Source: a candidate division SR1 bacterium (lineage in GTDB: Bacteria; Patescibacteriota; Gracilibacteria; Absconditabacterales; Absconditicoccaceae). Taken from it: a stretch of DNA of 14,323 bases. The translations under genes and the position numbers were made by a program. The DNA is taken from assembly GCA_025997135.1 (NCBI GenBank), contig BNUE01000030.1, positions 1 to 14,323 of the forward strand, in the 5' to 3' direction. Position 1 is the first letter of the stretch. The number at the start of each line of letters is the position of its first letter. Under the pieces are notes generated by a model that ran no database searches, was not told the origin of the DNA, and worked only from the letters and a program-made list of their open reading frames with translations. Of this stretch, positions 1 through 7,870 are shown one piece after another.

Positions 1-1338
1 TCAGCTTTTTTTAGCTTTTACTTCGTATATTTCTGTGCCTAACTGAAGTGCTTCTGAGGTAATATCTGGATTTCAGTGTTGAGCTTTGATAATTTTCTGC
101 ATCATTTCTCGTGCTTTTCATGATTCAAGCTGTTTTTTGGCTAAAGCGAGAGCCTTTTTGTGTTTTCAGATTCATTTTACGAGTCCTACATTTTCGATGA
201 GTTTGGATGCGAGGAAAAGAGCCTTGGTCTCTAGGTCTGCAGGGCGAGAAGGATGTTGCTGAAGGACGCGAAGAACCTCACGAACCTGCAAAGTTGCACC
301 AACTCAATTTCCAATAACCTCCATCGCTGGCGTGATCTGAACAGACATCTTCATACCTAGTTTTTCGCCGACAAATTCAAACTTTTTCTTTCGGTCAAGT
401 GCTTCAAGCATAGTCGTCACCTTGGCTGTCGGTCAGCACGGAATATCGATAAGCGAATGAGTAACCCCCATTGCATATTTTTTCGCCATGATTGAAGAGA
501 CGACTTTTGCTCTGGACTGCATCGCGAGAGGATACTGGACTTTGATGAGTTTATCGTCTGCTGGAGCTAGGTCTAAACCGCCACCTCGAACGAGACAACA
601 GTTGATTTCTTTGATCAGCTTTTTTATCTCTTCTTCCTTGAAATTTATGTCCATCAAGACATTTACACATTCTCATGTGGCAGCTGGGGAAGTGATTGAT
701 TTCGAGAAGTTTTTTGGGATTTTAATTCACAGAGAGGCGATCAGAGGAATGAGGATCATCGTGGTCTCATTGCCTGGAACTCATCAAATCGAGTGTTTGT
801 CTGCGACAATTTCGCCTTTTGGATAATGGAACATCACGCCAGTTTCCGCCATAGCTTTTGCCGTCAGATACATTTCTTCATCGGTCGTCGGAAAAAAGAA
901 TGAAGATGCGACATAATAAGTCATCATGATTTCAGAAAGCTTTCCCTCGGAGATGTCTTTGATAATTGCAAACATCTCGTCATAACTAATATCTTCTCCT
1001 TTCATTTTTTTGCGAATTGCATCATTGGCAGCTGAACTAGCATGAGCGATTTCGATGCTGACAGACTCGCCTGCCTGAACTGAGAATCTGCTGACTACGT
1101 CCTGTGGGATCTGGACTGTTCAAGTTTTGAGTTTGGAAGAAAGTGAGACTTCACAGGTGATTTTCTCGCCTTTTGTATTTGTGAGAGTCGCTCTGTCCTC
1201 TGCCGTGATGCCGAAGGCTAGTGCTTGTCTAGCGTTTAGGATGATTGTAAAGACGTTTCAGCCTTCTATTACTGGTGTGAGGATGGCTTTTGCATTGAAG
1301 AAATTGTCAGTTGATTTGAAGAGTTTTGTGTGATTCAT
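1..1338 (-). CDS. deoA: AMP phosphorylase (archaeal/CPR type), C-terminus cut by window edge
   Basis: Phosphorolyses AMP (and other NMPs) to the free base and ribose 1,5-bisphosphate. In archaea and CPR bacteria this feeds ribose-1,5-bisphosphate isomerase and form II/III RuBisCO; neither partner is in this window. With TGA = Gly the frame is open for 446 codons from ATG 1338 to the edge. Visible features are an N-terminal extension of about 84 residues typical of the archaeal enzyme and absent from thymidine phosphorylase, the phosphate-binding KHSIGGVPGNETT (about 181-193, both Gly of IGG are TGA), SITSPAATGE, RGGGLDLAPADDK, DIPCGPTAKV, and a C-terminal AQHGNPDI stretch. It stops at KAKKSG, where the family continues for roughly 60 more residues (GYV...), so codon 1-3 (TGA) is a glycine and not a stop. 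At least 13 in-frame TGA codons are present. No Shine-Dalgarno precedes ATG 1338. The gene symbol follows the family name; substrate choice is inferred from homology. Confidence 0.88.
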
Positions 1339-1373
1339 TTAATTTAAAAAGTTAATAAGATAAAGATTAGGTA

Positions 1374-1402
1374 ATTATAGTCGATTTAAGCTAAAAAAAC
1401 AA
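1374..1402 (-). promoter_or_regulatory. Probable promoter of the AMP phosphorylase gene
   Basis: On the minus strand a perfect -10 TATAAT (1374-1379) sits 17 nt from a -35-like TTGTTT (1397-1402). Transcription would start near 1367, giving a leader of about 30 nt before ATG 1338. The -35 lies against the T-tract of the 1406-1429 hairpin. Confidence 0.6.
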
Positions 1403-1429
1403 AAAAAATCAGACTTTTATTTCTGATTT
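1401..1429 (-). terminator. Hairpin plus T-tract, possible minus-strand terminator
   Basis: The minus strand has an 8-bp inverted repeat (AAATCAGA 1422-1429 against TCTGATTT 1406-1413) with an 8-nt loop, followed by T residues to 1401. The layout resembles an intrinsic terminator, but the stem is AT-rich and no minus-strand gene lies directly upstream. It may block antisense transcription from the 1586 gene region, or be fortuitous. Confidence 0.35.
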
Positions 1430-1492
1430 GCTTGACAATCTATATTTTGCTCAAAATTTGAATATATTCTTTATTATAATCATTTTTTATAA

Positions 1493-1531
1493 AAAGTCAA
1501 GAGATTTTTTTCGAGATTTCTCCTTGACTTT
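1493..1531. repeat. Inverted repeat upstream of the 162-aa gene (candidate operator)
   Basis: The 9-bp arms AAAGTCAAG (1493-1501) and CTTGACTTT (1523-1531) are perfect inverted repeats. The stem can extend by AGA/TCT across a bulge. The right arm contains TTGACT, a good -35 hexamer, so a protein bound here could control transcription toward 1586. A probable -10 is TATATT (1555-1560); the spacing from TTGACT is too long (25 nt), so the actual -35 is uncertain. The rest of the 1339-1585 gap shows no gene. Confidence 0.5.
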
Positions 1532-1574
1532 CAGATAAAAATAAATAGTTAGAGTATATTGTATAAACATAAAT

Positions 1575-1580
1575 GAGGGA
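1575..1580 (+). promoter_or_regulatory. Shine-Dalgarno site of the 162-aa gene
   Basis: GAGGGA lies 6 nt before ATG 1586. It stands out because most genes here lack any such site. Confidence 0.65.
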
Positions 1581-1585
1581 ATAAA

Positions 1586-2074
1586 ATGACAATTCAATGT
1601 CTAGGCAAAATTGCCAAATTCGACTGCTCTGAGCTGATACGAAAGCTAAATCGCTCGGAGAGTAAAAAACTTTTAAATAAATATCTACAAGAAATTACAG
1701 TTTCTGATAAGATGATAGCTGTAATAAACAAAAATAAGCTAAAAATGACATCTTCTCAACTTATCCTCTTTTTCGTCGCAAAAAGCTTATCTCAAGCGAT
1801 GGAGAAAAAAACTAGAGAATGGAACTCTCTAGAATCTGAGATAGAAAAAGAGACAGAACCTGAACAGAAGATCGAGAAAAATCGCTTACGACAAATAAAG
1901 TTAGAGAGTCGTAGGCAAATTATAGAAGATTTTGAACTGATTAAGACAAGGTTTTGGAAAGAGAGTAATGATGAATGGAGACAACACCAGTTTATTACTG
2001 TCTTTGAAAGCGGAAAAGTCGATGATGATCAGTATGCTGACGTCTACGATAGTTATTTATTTTCTAAAGGGTAG
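1586..2074 (+). CDS. Hypothetical charged helical protein, 162 aa
   Basis: I do not recognise this protein. It is Lys/Glu-rich, with no signal peptide or clear membrane segment. A hydrophobic patch (QLILFFVAKSLSQ, about residues 57-70) leads into a highly charged region, about 75-130, likely helical or coiled-coil. The C-terminus is acidic (DDDQYADVYD). The start is well supported: GAGGGA lies 6 nt before ATG 1586, one of only two convincing Shine-Dalgarno sites in the window. The stop is TAG. It has no in-frame TGA, but only three glycines (GGC, GGA, GGG), so that is not informative alone. It is followed by a terminator at 2092-2124 and is therefore a single-gene unit. The long frame, good ribosome site and own terminator make it a real gene; function unknown. 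Confidence 0.75.
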   Translation: MTIQCLGKIAKFDCSELIRKLNRSESKKLLNKYLQEITVSDKMIAVINKNKLKMTSSQLILFFVAKSLSQAMEKKTREWNSLESEIEKETEPEQKIEKNRLRQIKLESRRQIIEDFELIKTRFWKESNDEWRQHQFITVFESGKVDDDQYADVYDSYLFSKG

Positions 2075-2091
2075 ATTATTTACTTATTTTG

Positions 2092-2124
2092 AAGGCATTT
2101 CTGTATGGGGAATGTCTTTTTTTT
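2092..2124 (+). terminator. Intrinsic terminator after the 162-aa gene
   Basis: AAGGCATT (2092-2099) pairs with AATGTCTT (2111-2118) with one G-U pair and an 11-nt loop, and is followed by an unbroken T8 run (2117-2124). It lies 18 nt after the TAG at 2072. The T-run reaches the stop codon of the convergent minus-strand gene. Confidence 0.7.
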
Positions 2125-2515
2125 AGAAGAATTTTTTTTCACCTCATGTTCTATCTTTTTTGCTATATTTATTGATTTTTTCCTCTAGGTCTGGATCTGG
2201 CTCTCTGAGAAAAGATGATAATTCTGAGGATTTTTCGGAGGCTTTCTTGATGTGGACGTAATATTTGCTAAGCTCGGCTACCACATCATTTAGTTCGTCA
2301 TTTTTGTCGAGTAATTCAGTAGTTTTGGACCTGAGAATTTCATTTTGTTCTAAAAATTCTTCCAGCTCTCACTGTAGATATTGAATTTGCTGATTGGCGT
2401 CTTTTAGGTTAGAACGAAGTTCATTGATAGCGTCCTTGTATTGGTAGCGAAAATAAAAGAAAGCGAAACCCAAGCCGCCACCTGCTATAAATGCTAAAAC
2501 GTAAAAAATAGGCAT
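2123..2515 (-). CDS. Small membrane-anchored coiled-coil protein, 130 aa
   Basis: Reading TGA as Gly gives 130 codons from ATG 2515 to TAA 2125-2123, with two TGA codons (QGELEE and RTGGEK). The N-terminus is one hydrophobic segment (about residues 3-23, FYVLAFIAGGGLGFAFFYF) followed by a positively charged flank, so it is probably an uncleaved anchor with the rest in the cytoplasm. About residues 28-85 are heptad-like and rich in Leu, Asn, Glu and Gln, typical of a coiled coil; the tail is charged and ends EKKFF. No known family is recognised. The shape resembles short anchored coiled-coil proteins such as DivIC or YtxH-like proteins, but no diagnostic motif supports either. It is divergent from the 2626 gene, with 110 bp between them for both promoters. 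No Shine-Dalgarno is visible. Confidence 0.75.
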
Positions 2516-2625
2516 TATGTGTAATAAATAATTTAAAAACTATGATTTTTTGTAAAGAAAAAGGCTTGAAAAGCAAGAGTAAAAATATAGGGTTAATTAA
2601 GATTTTATTTTTATCAAAGATCCAG

Positions 2626-3210
2626 ATGAGCGATTCTGATGTTTTCAGTCCAAATGTTTATGATCCAAATATATCTAATCCAAATATTCCAGCACCAAAT
2701 GCTCCAGTATCAAACATTCCAGACATTGATACTATTAGTCAACATACTAACACAAAAACAGATACAAAAAACTTGGCAAAACAGCTAAAAGGCAATATAA
2801 TCAGATTTTCTATTTGAGTAATTTTATTGGTTATGTGTCGGCTCTTTGTCTGAGATCATCCTGCCGAGAAGATCAGTTTTTTTAGCTGATTTAAAGTTAT
2901 CTATCAGAATATTGAAGTTGCTATGAGTAATATTTTCTGAGAAAATGGCACAATACTAAAACAAAAGTACGCTTTAGAAGATTATTATGAAGTGATGATT
3001 GCAATGAGTGAGGAGAAGCCGTGTATCGAGCCAAGCATTGTTCAGGACTTGCATGATACGTACAATAATCTGGTCAAAGAGCCAAAAAGTACGCTCAATC
3101 ATACTTTGGAATGATACATTGACAAACAAATAATTTTTGATAGAGAACTGAGAATAGATTGCGATGTTCCAAATGAAGATGTTTCGAATGAAGATGAACT
3201 TTTAGAATAA
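2626..3210 (+). CDS. Single-pass membrane protein with Pro-Asn repeat N-terminus, 194 aa
   Basis: Not recognised. Under TGA = Gly the frame runs to TAA 3208-3210 with five TGA codons. The N-terminal 45 residues are a disordered linker with a repeated x-PN-x pattern (SPNVYDPNISNPNIPAPN). One hydrophobic segment follows (about 61-73, SIGVILLVMCRLF), then a domain of about 110 residues and an acidic tail repeating NEDVSNEDE. ATG 2626 is preferred. An in-frame ATG at 2542 would leave only 26 bp to the divergent start at 2515, too little for two promoters, and would add a Lys-rich stretch that looks non-coding. Neither start has a Shine-Dalgarno. It lies 84 bp upstream of the PP2C-like receptor gene on the same strand, so the two may be co-transcribed and work together. 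The orientation in the membrane is unknown. Confidence 0.7.
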
Positions 3211-3294
3211 TTCACTTGAAAACTATCTACTTTTTCGTATTTACTAATTTGATAATTGTTTTTTCTTTATTTTATTTGTGCAATTTAGATAATT

Positions 3295-5442
3295 ATGCAG
3301 CTTCAAGAGCGTAAACTCTCATATCTGGACGAGGAACATATCTTTTCTTTTCAGACTAGCCCTACAGAAGATATTAGTTTTAAAATGTTTGTAACTTGCT
3401 ATACTGATAAGTTTTTGCAGTTTCAAAAGGATATTTTGGAAGAATTTGTAGCTGATTTTAGCACTGCTATATCTGCTGCAGATGAAGTAGATATTCACGA
3501 AGTCAAGACTTTCTTTGAATGATCTCTGCAGGTATTAAATACAAAATTAAAACAATTTGCCGAGAAAGTGAGTAATGTAGATAAATTTCAGATCAAAGGC
3601 ACGATTCAGCTGGTGATGGATACTGCATTGATGGCATCTATGATCGGAGATACTACACTGATGATTCTTAGAGATAGTAAAGTGCTATATACATTGACAA
3701 ATAGCGTGGATAGTAGATCAAAAATTGATTTGTTTTCTGACTTTATCGAAGGATCTGTAGAGCAGGGAGATCAGATTTTCTATCTCGGTACTAAAATTAG
3801 TGACGTAATGGATGCCCACGATACCAAAGAGATGGAGAGACTACTCTGAGATGAATGAGATACTGACAGTATTATCAGCTTTTTAGAAGACATTTTAACG
3901 ACTAGAATAGATAAAACTGATCTATGATTTATACTCTCATACGCCTTAAGTTCTGATATTTTACGCAATATTTGACGCTGAGCATCACGTGTTCGTTCTG
4001 GACTTAAATCAGCTAGATGAAGATGATGAAAAGGCATTGCAAAACAAGTTCTTTCACATACTGGGGCACAGCTAGATGCTCTCAGTCACAAGTTTCATAA
4101 TTCTGAATCGATACAAAAAATTAAGAAACAATTTTTGCTTCAAAGATACTATGTCGTAGCTTTGGTTCTATGACTTTTGATAATTTTTATGATAACTGCC
4201 CTAGCCACTCAGTGGACAAATAAACAAGATCCAGACAACAAATTCCAGACTTCATCTGGTGTATATATAGATGTAACTTTGGATGGCATACAGCAAGCCA
4301 TGGCAGAATTTCAGCAATTAGATGTAGGAGACAAGTTAAAATCTGATAAATACAATGAAATCAAGAAACAGCTAGCATATCTAGAGGAAAAAGGGAAATG
4401 GCTTGAAGATGTAAAAGTTCTAAGAGATCGCTTAGAGATTGAATATTATGAATGATTTAATATTATTTTGGTCAATGATTTAAGAGATTTTGATGATGTC
4501 GCAAATGGAAAAGAAACCTCCTTATTTACACTTACTGAAGCACAGATTAAGCAGTTATGATCTCCTCATTCTATCTATGTTCCATGAAATATAATGATCG
4601 CTGGAGATAAATGAGCTATTATCAATACAAATGCTGGTAATCCTGGCACTACGGTAGCATATAATGCAGGCAAATCACTCTCTGACTGTAATCTATCTCT
4701 GTCAAAAAATTGACTTTACTGTTATAATACAGATGGCGATATTTATCTGATCAGTAAATCAGGAATTACCCCAGTGACTACGAGCGATTGAGATTTTAAA
4801 ACTAATATTGGAGGTGTTGGAACTTTTGGTAGAAATAACCTATATGTCTTTCAGAAAAATCTTAGTAATCTAGGGTCATCTCTAGTCACTAGATATAGGA
4901 ATACTGCAGGATCTGATGATACATTTCAGTGAGGCACATCTTATTCTGTAGATTTGTGATCTGGTGTGAGTTTTGGAGATTTTTCTAGCTTCACTATTGA
5001 TGGTTCTTTCTTGTGATGGAATAATGGTAAACCATATCTTTTCTGGAGACCAGATACTGCAGGATCCAAGTTGTCTTATAGGGAGATTGATATAATTGGT
5101 GGAGATACTGCTTCACAAAGTTTCTCTCAGAATGTAAAGATATTAACCTTTGCAAATACTAGATATATATACCTTTTTGATCGCGATAATCAGACTTTCT
5201 GAGTATATGATACTGCCAGTATAAAAACAAATGATGCAAATAAAGCAACATACAAGATGAAGTATCTTTTCAGCTTCAAATTCCAGCTGGCAAATGGAAA
5301 AATTCTAGATGTAGCAATACCTGAATCCAGTACTGATAAACCAGAGTTATACTTACTCTCAGATAGCCAAGTAAACAAGATCAATTTATCTGATTTTATA
5401 GATAGTGTAAAAAATAATAATAAGATCAAGACACTGCACTAA
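3295..5442 (+). CDS. PP2C-like domain / TM / beta-propeller-like membrane protein, 715 aa
   Basis: One 716-codon frame holds 20 in-frame TGA codons; the standard code breaks it into short pieces. Residues 1-220 resemble the divergent PP2C/SpoIIE-like domains of CPR proteins (LMILRDSKVLYTLT, SVEQGDQIFYLGT), without obvious metal-binding Asp motifs, so phosphatase activity is doubtful. Residues 227-247 form an Arg/Gly/Lys-rich juxtamembrane linker. A TM segment follows (about 285-306), then a charged helical region (about 330-390). From about 395 to the end, repeated beta-strand units (GDIYLISKSG, NNLYVFQKN, RYIYLFDRD, PELYLLSDSQ) look like blades of a beta-propeller. The basic linker predicts a cytoplasmic N-terminus and an external propeller. 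A receptor-like or surface-sensing role is inference. The start is ATG 3295, without a Shine-Dalgarno. The stop TAA overlaps the stop of the convergent NlpC/P60 gene. Confidence 0.8.
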
Positions 5443-6866
5443 GCTCTTGTTTTGTATGCTAAACGCTTTTTGTCTTTTATAAAAGGCAGATATTCTTGTA
5501 AATCTTCGAAATGTACAAAAGATGTCTCATGGCTTCAGTCTGCTAACTCTTGGTAAAAATCGGCAGAATTTGGACTAAATTTTCTGATACGGTATCAAAC
5601 ACCATACCCTATTCATCATTTCTCTGCAAGATTCAGAGATGACGGTGTGACCAGCTGTTTTCCTGCTCTATCGAATGCTTGAGTTGCTTTAGCTGAGCCT
5701 AAAGTTTTTACGAGCCATGTTTTTGACTCTGGATCGAAACGAGGGATCTCTACGACTAATTCAATGTGATTTCAGTCATCAGCTCTCCATATCGTAAAAT
5801 CACCAGGCATTACCTCATTTATCATTATTTTATTTTCATATCTAGAGTCAATTTGTGCGACTGTCCCCTCTTTTACTCAGAAAAGCTTCATTCACAAACT
5901 AACCAGTGATGAACAGTCTATAGTATTTCATTTTCATCCGAGTTCTCGTTTCTTACCAAAACATTTTTCCATCTCGGCAATCATTTTTTCAACTGCTTGT
6001 TTTCTTTGTTCACTAAAATCTAGATTTACCTCATCTGCCAAGGATTTATACTGTTTTCGTAGAGTTTTTTGTTCTAATAATTTAATATTTTCTGAATTTA
6101 GAGTTATAATATCAAATTGTCAATTATTTTTTGACATTTCTGAAGAAAAATTAGAGAAAAAAGGCTGATTTTCTAGAGAAGGTTGTTTGATCGTAGGCTG
6201 GGGCTCTAACTGAGAAATGACAGTTGTCGGCTCCCATCCTTCGCTAAATGGCAAATTTTTTCGCTCTTCTTCTGAAATATTGACGACCTTATGAGTGAGT
6301 GGTCATGAAGTTTTAATTTCAGGCACTAAAATTGGTTTTGTACGGTTTTTGGTTTGCTGAGATAGATTTTCTAATTCTTTGGCTTTTTCAGCTGCCAATT
6401 CTTTTTTAGCATTTTTTTCGTCTTGTTTCAGCTTTTTAGCTTCTTTTTCTAATTGTTTTAGTCTAGATTTAATTCATCTTTCAGTATTTTTGCCTCGAAT
6501 TCAGTCAATTTCTCATGGTCTAGACTGGAAAATATCTCCCTGAATCATCAATAATTCATCTCTGGTAATGGTTTTGCGAATCTCGGATAAGGTCTCGCAG
6601 ATTTCTATTCTTTTTCGTAATTCTGCTAATTGTTGTTTGTATTTTTTTAGTTCGTCCAAGTCTAAACTTTCAGCTTTTTGTTTGATTTTTTCCCACGTTT
6701 TAGGTCAGATGATGCCATCGGGAATTGTTTTTACGTATTTCTGAAGAATTAGAGTTTCTGATCTGGTGAAAAGCTTTCTGGCAGCGTAAAAAGATGACAC
6801 CGTAAGTGCTTTCTGGAGTAGGTGAATTTCTTGTGAATTTGGAGTTTGTGTCTGCTCTATCTTCAT
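5439..6866 (-). CDS. NlpC/P60-type peptidoglycan hydrolase with two PG-binding motifs, 475 aa
   Basis: This is a probable cell-wall peptidase or amidase. Residues 14-63 and 103-137 carry two peptidoglycan_binding_1-like motifs (DGIIGPKTWEKI; EIDGIRGKNTERGI). Next comes a long Lys/Glu coiled-coil or disordered linker (about 135-260). The C-terminal domain has the NlpC/P60 pattern: nucleophile Cys318 in IDCSSLVS, then PGDFTIWRADDGNHIELV with candidate catalytic His367. Fifteen TGA codons encode Gly, including those in both PG-binding motifs. No signal peptide or TM segment is visible at the N-terminus, which is odd for a wall enzyme and recalls endolysins. ATG 6866 directly follows the TAG of the HEPN/CBS gene in the same reading frame, so the two are surely co-transcribed. 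The stop TAG (5441-5439) interlocks with the TAA of the convergent gene. The assignment is by motif only. Confidence 0.75.
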
Positions 6867-7616
6867 CTACACGACGAAATCATCGATTAAAGCAACGTCC
6901 TTGTCCCATACTATACCTACGATATCTTCGTCGGAACGACCATTTTGGGTGATAAACATTACGTCCAGTCAGCGTCCGCTTCTTCTCCTTTTTGTGAAAA
7001 TTTCATCTGCCTGATATATATTTATCTCAGTGGAGACGAAGACAAAATCATTTTTTTCACTAAAAATTGGCACTTCAGACACAGGTAGTTTTGCTAAATT
7101 TATAAAATTCTCTTGCATCACCTGCTGAGAAACCCAGTGCAAAAGTCATCTTTCAGTAATTACTCATAGAAACTTCACACCATCATAAACTGGCATACTG
7201 GAGTAATGAGTTTCTTTAAATTTTTGTAAAAGACTGAAAACAGTGTCAACAAGCTGGATATTATCTACATCTTTTTTGAAAAACTGGATGCAAAGCGGTG
7301 GATTGACGATATTGTCCACGAATTCCTGCAGTTTATCTATGGCTTTTTGAGTCGGAATCGCATACATCACTTCTCACATTTTAAGTCCATGAGAGATATG
7401 ATTTCTCAGTTCTCAGAAGTATTTTAGGTCATTTTGAAATAATCTAACATATCGCGAAACTGGAAACTGTCCAGAAATGATTTGTTTAAGTTTATCATTG
7501 TAGGGTAGAAAAGCTTCTGTCTTTAGTAATTTGTCAAAATGTTTATCTATCTCGTTGAAAAGCGAGAGATACGTCATTACCTGAGCAGAATTGTTATCTT
7601 TGTGTGTTTCAGTCAT
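6867..7616 (-). CDS. HEPN-like plus CBS-domain protein, 249 aa
   Basis: The N-terminal 80 residues are helical and end in FGELRNHISHG; RNHISH (71-76) fits the Rx4H signature of HEPN-type domains, many of which are RNases or nucleotide-handling helical bundles. From about 100 onward there are CBS-like motifs, clearest at SSMPVYDGVKFLGVITERGLLHW split around residues 139-161, with a weaker second copy (DEIFTKRRRSGRGLDVMFIT, then DIVGIVWDKDVAL) to the end. CBS pairs bind adenine nucleotides, so a nucleotide-sensing switch is plausible; no ligand can be named. Five TGA codons encode Gly. It starts at ATG 7616 behind a good promoter and has no Shine-Dalgarno. It ends TAG 6869-6867, followed with no spacing by the ATG of the NlpC/P60 gene in the same frame. 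Similar N-terminal-helical CBS proteins exist in other bacteria, mostly uncharacterised. Confidence 0.72.
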
Positions 7617-7649
7617 TGATGTATATCAGATATAAAGAGCAATATTTTA

Positions 7650-7677
7650 AGTATATTTATTTTTTTTTATTTTGCAA
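7650..7677 (-). promoter_or_regulatory. Promoter of the HEPN/CBS - NlpC/P60 operon
   Basis: On the minus strand, -35 TTGCAA (7672-7677) is 16 nt from -10 TATACT (7650-7655). Transcription would start near 7643, giving a leader of about 27 nt to ATG 7616. The spacer is nearly all A/T. Confidence 0.6.
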
Positions 7678-7829
7678 AAATATTGATTTTCGTTTTAAAA
7701 TAGAGAAAAAACGCTGATTTTATTTCAACCACTTTTTGACAAAATTTGATATTTTTTAGTAAAATGGCATTTAACCAGTTCTCATATAGTGAAAAAATCT
7801 CTTGATTTTTCTAAAAATTTCATTACACA

Positions 7830-7856
7830 TTGAAATGTCAAAAATTATTTTATACT
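7830..7856 (+). promoter_or_regulatory. Probable recA promoter
   Basis: -35 TTGAAA (7830-7835) and -10 TATACT (7851-7856) are separated by a short 15-nt spacer. The start site would fall about 8 nt before ATG 7871, so the mRNA would have almost no leader. No LexA box that I can recognise is present in the 254-bp divergent gap 7617-7870, which holds nothing else I can name. Confidence 0.5.
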
Positions 7857-7870
7857 TTTTTTCTATACAG

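Noticed and set aside
488..826. Plus-strand 112-aa open frame
   Set aside because: It is antisense to the AMP phosphorylase, whose minus-strand translation matches its family across this stretch.
2542..2625. N-terminal extension of the 194-aa gene from ATG 2542
   Set aside because: It would leave 26 bp between divergent starts and no room for promoters; the added residues look like translated spacer.
3780..4037. Minus-strand 85-aa open frame
   Set aside because: It lies antisense inside the 715-aa plus-strand gene and has no family features.
5474..5485. Perfect 12-bp palindrome CTTTTATAAAAG as a terminator for the convergent pair
   Set aside because: It has no loop or adjacent T-run and lies inside the NlpC/P60 coding region.
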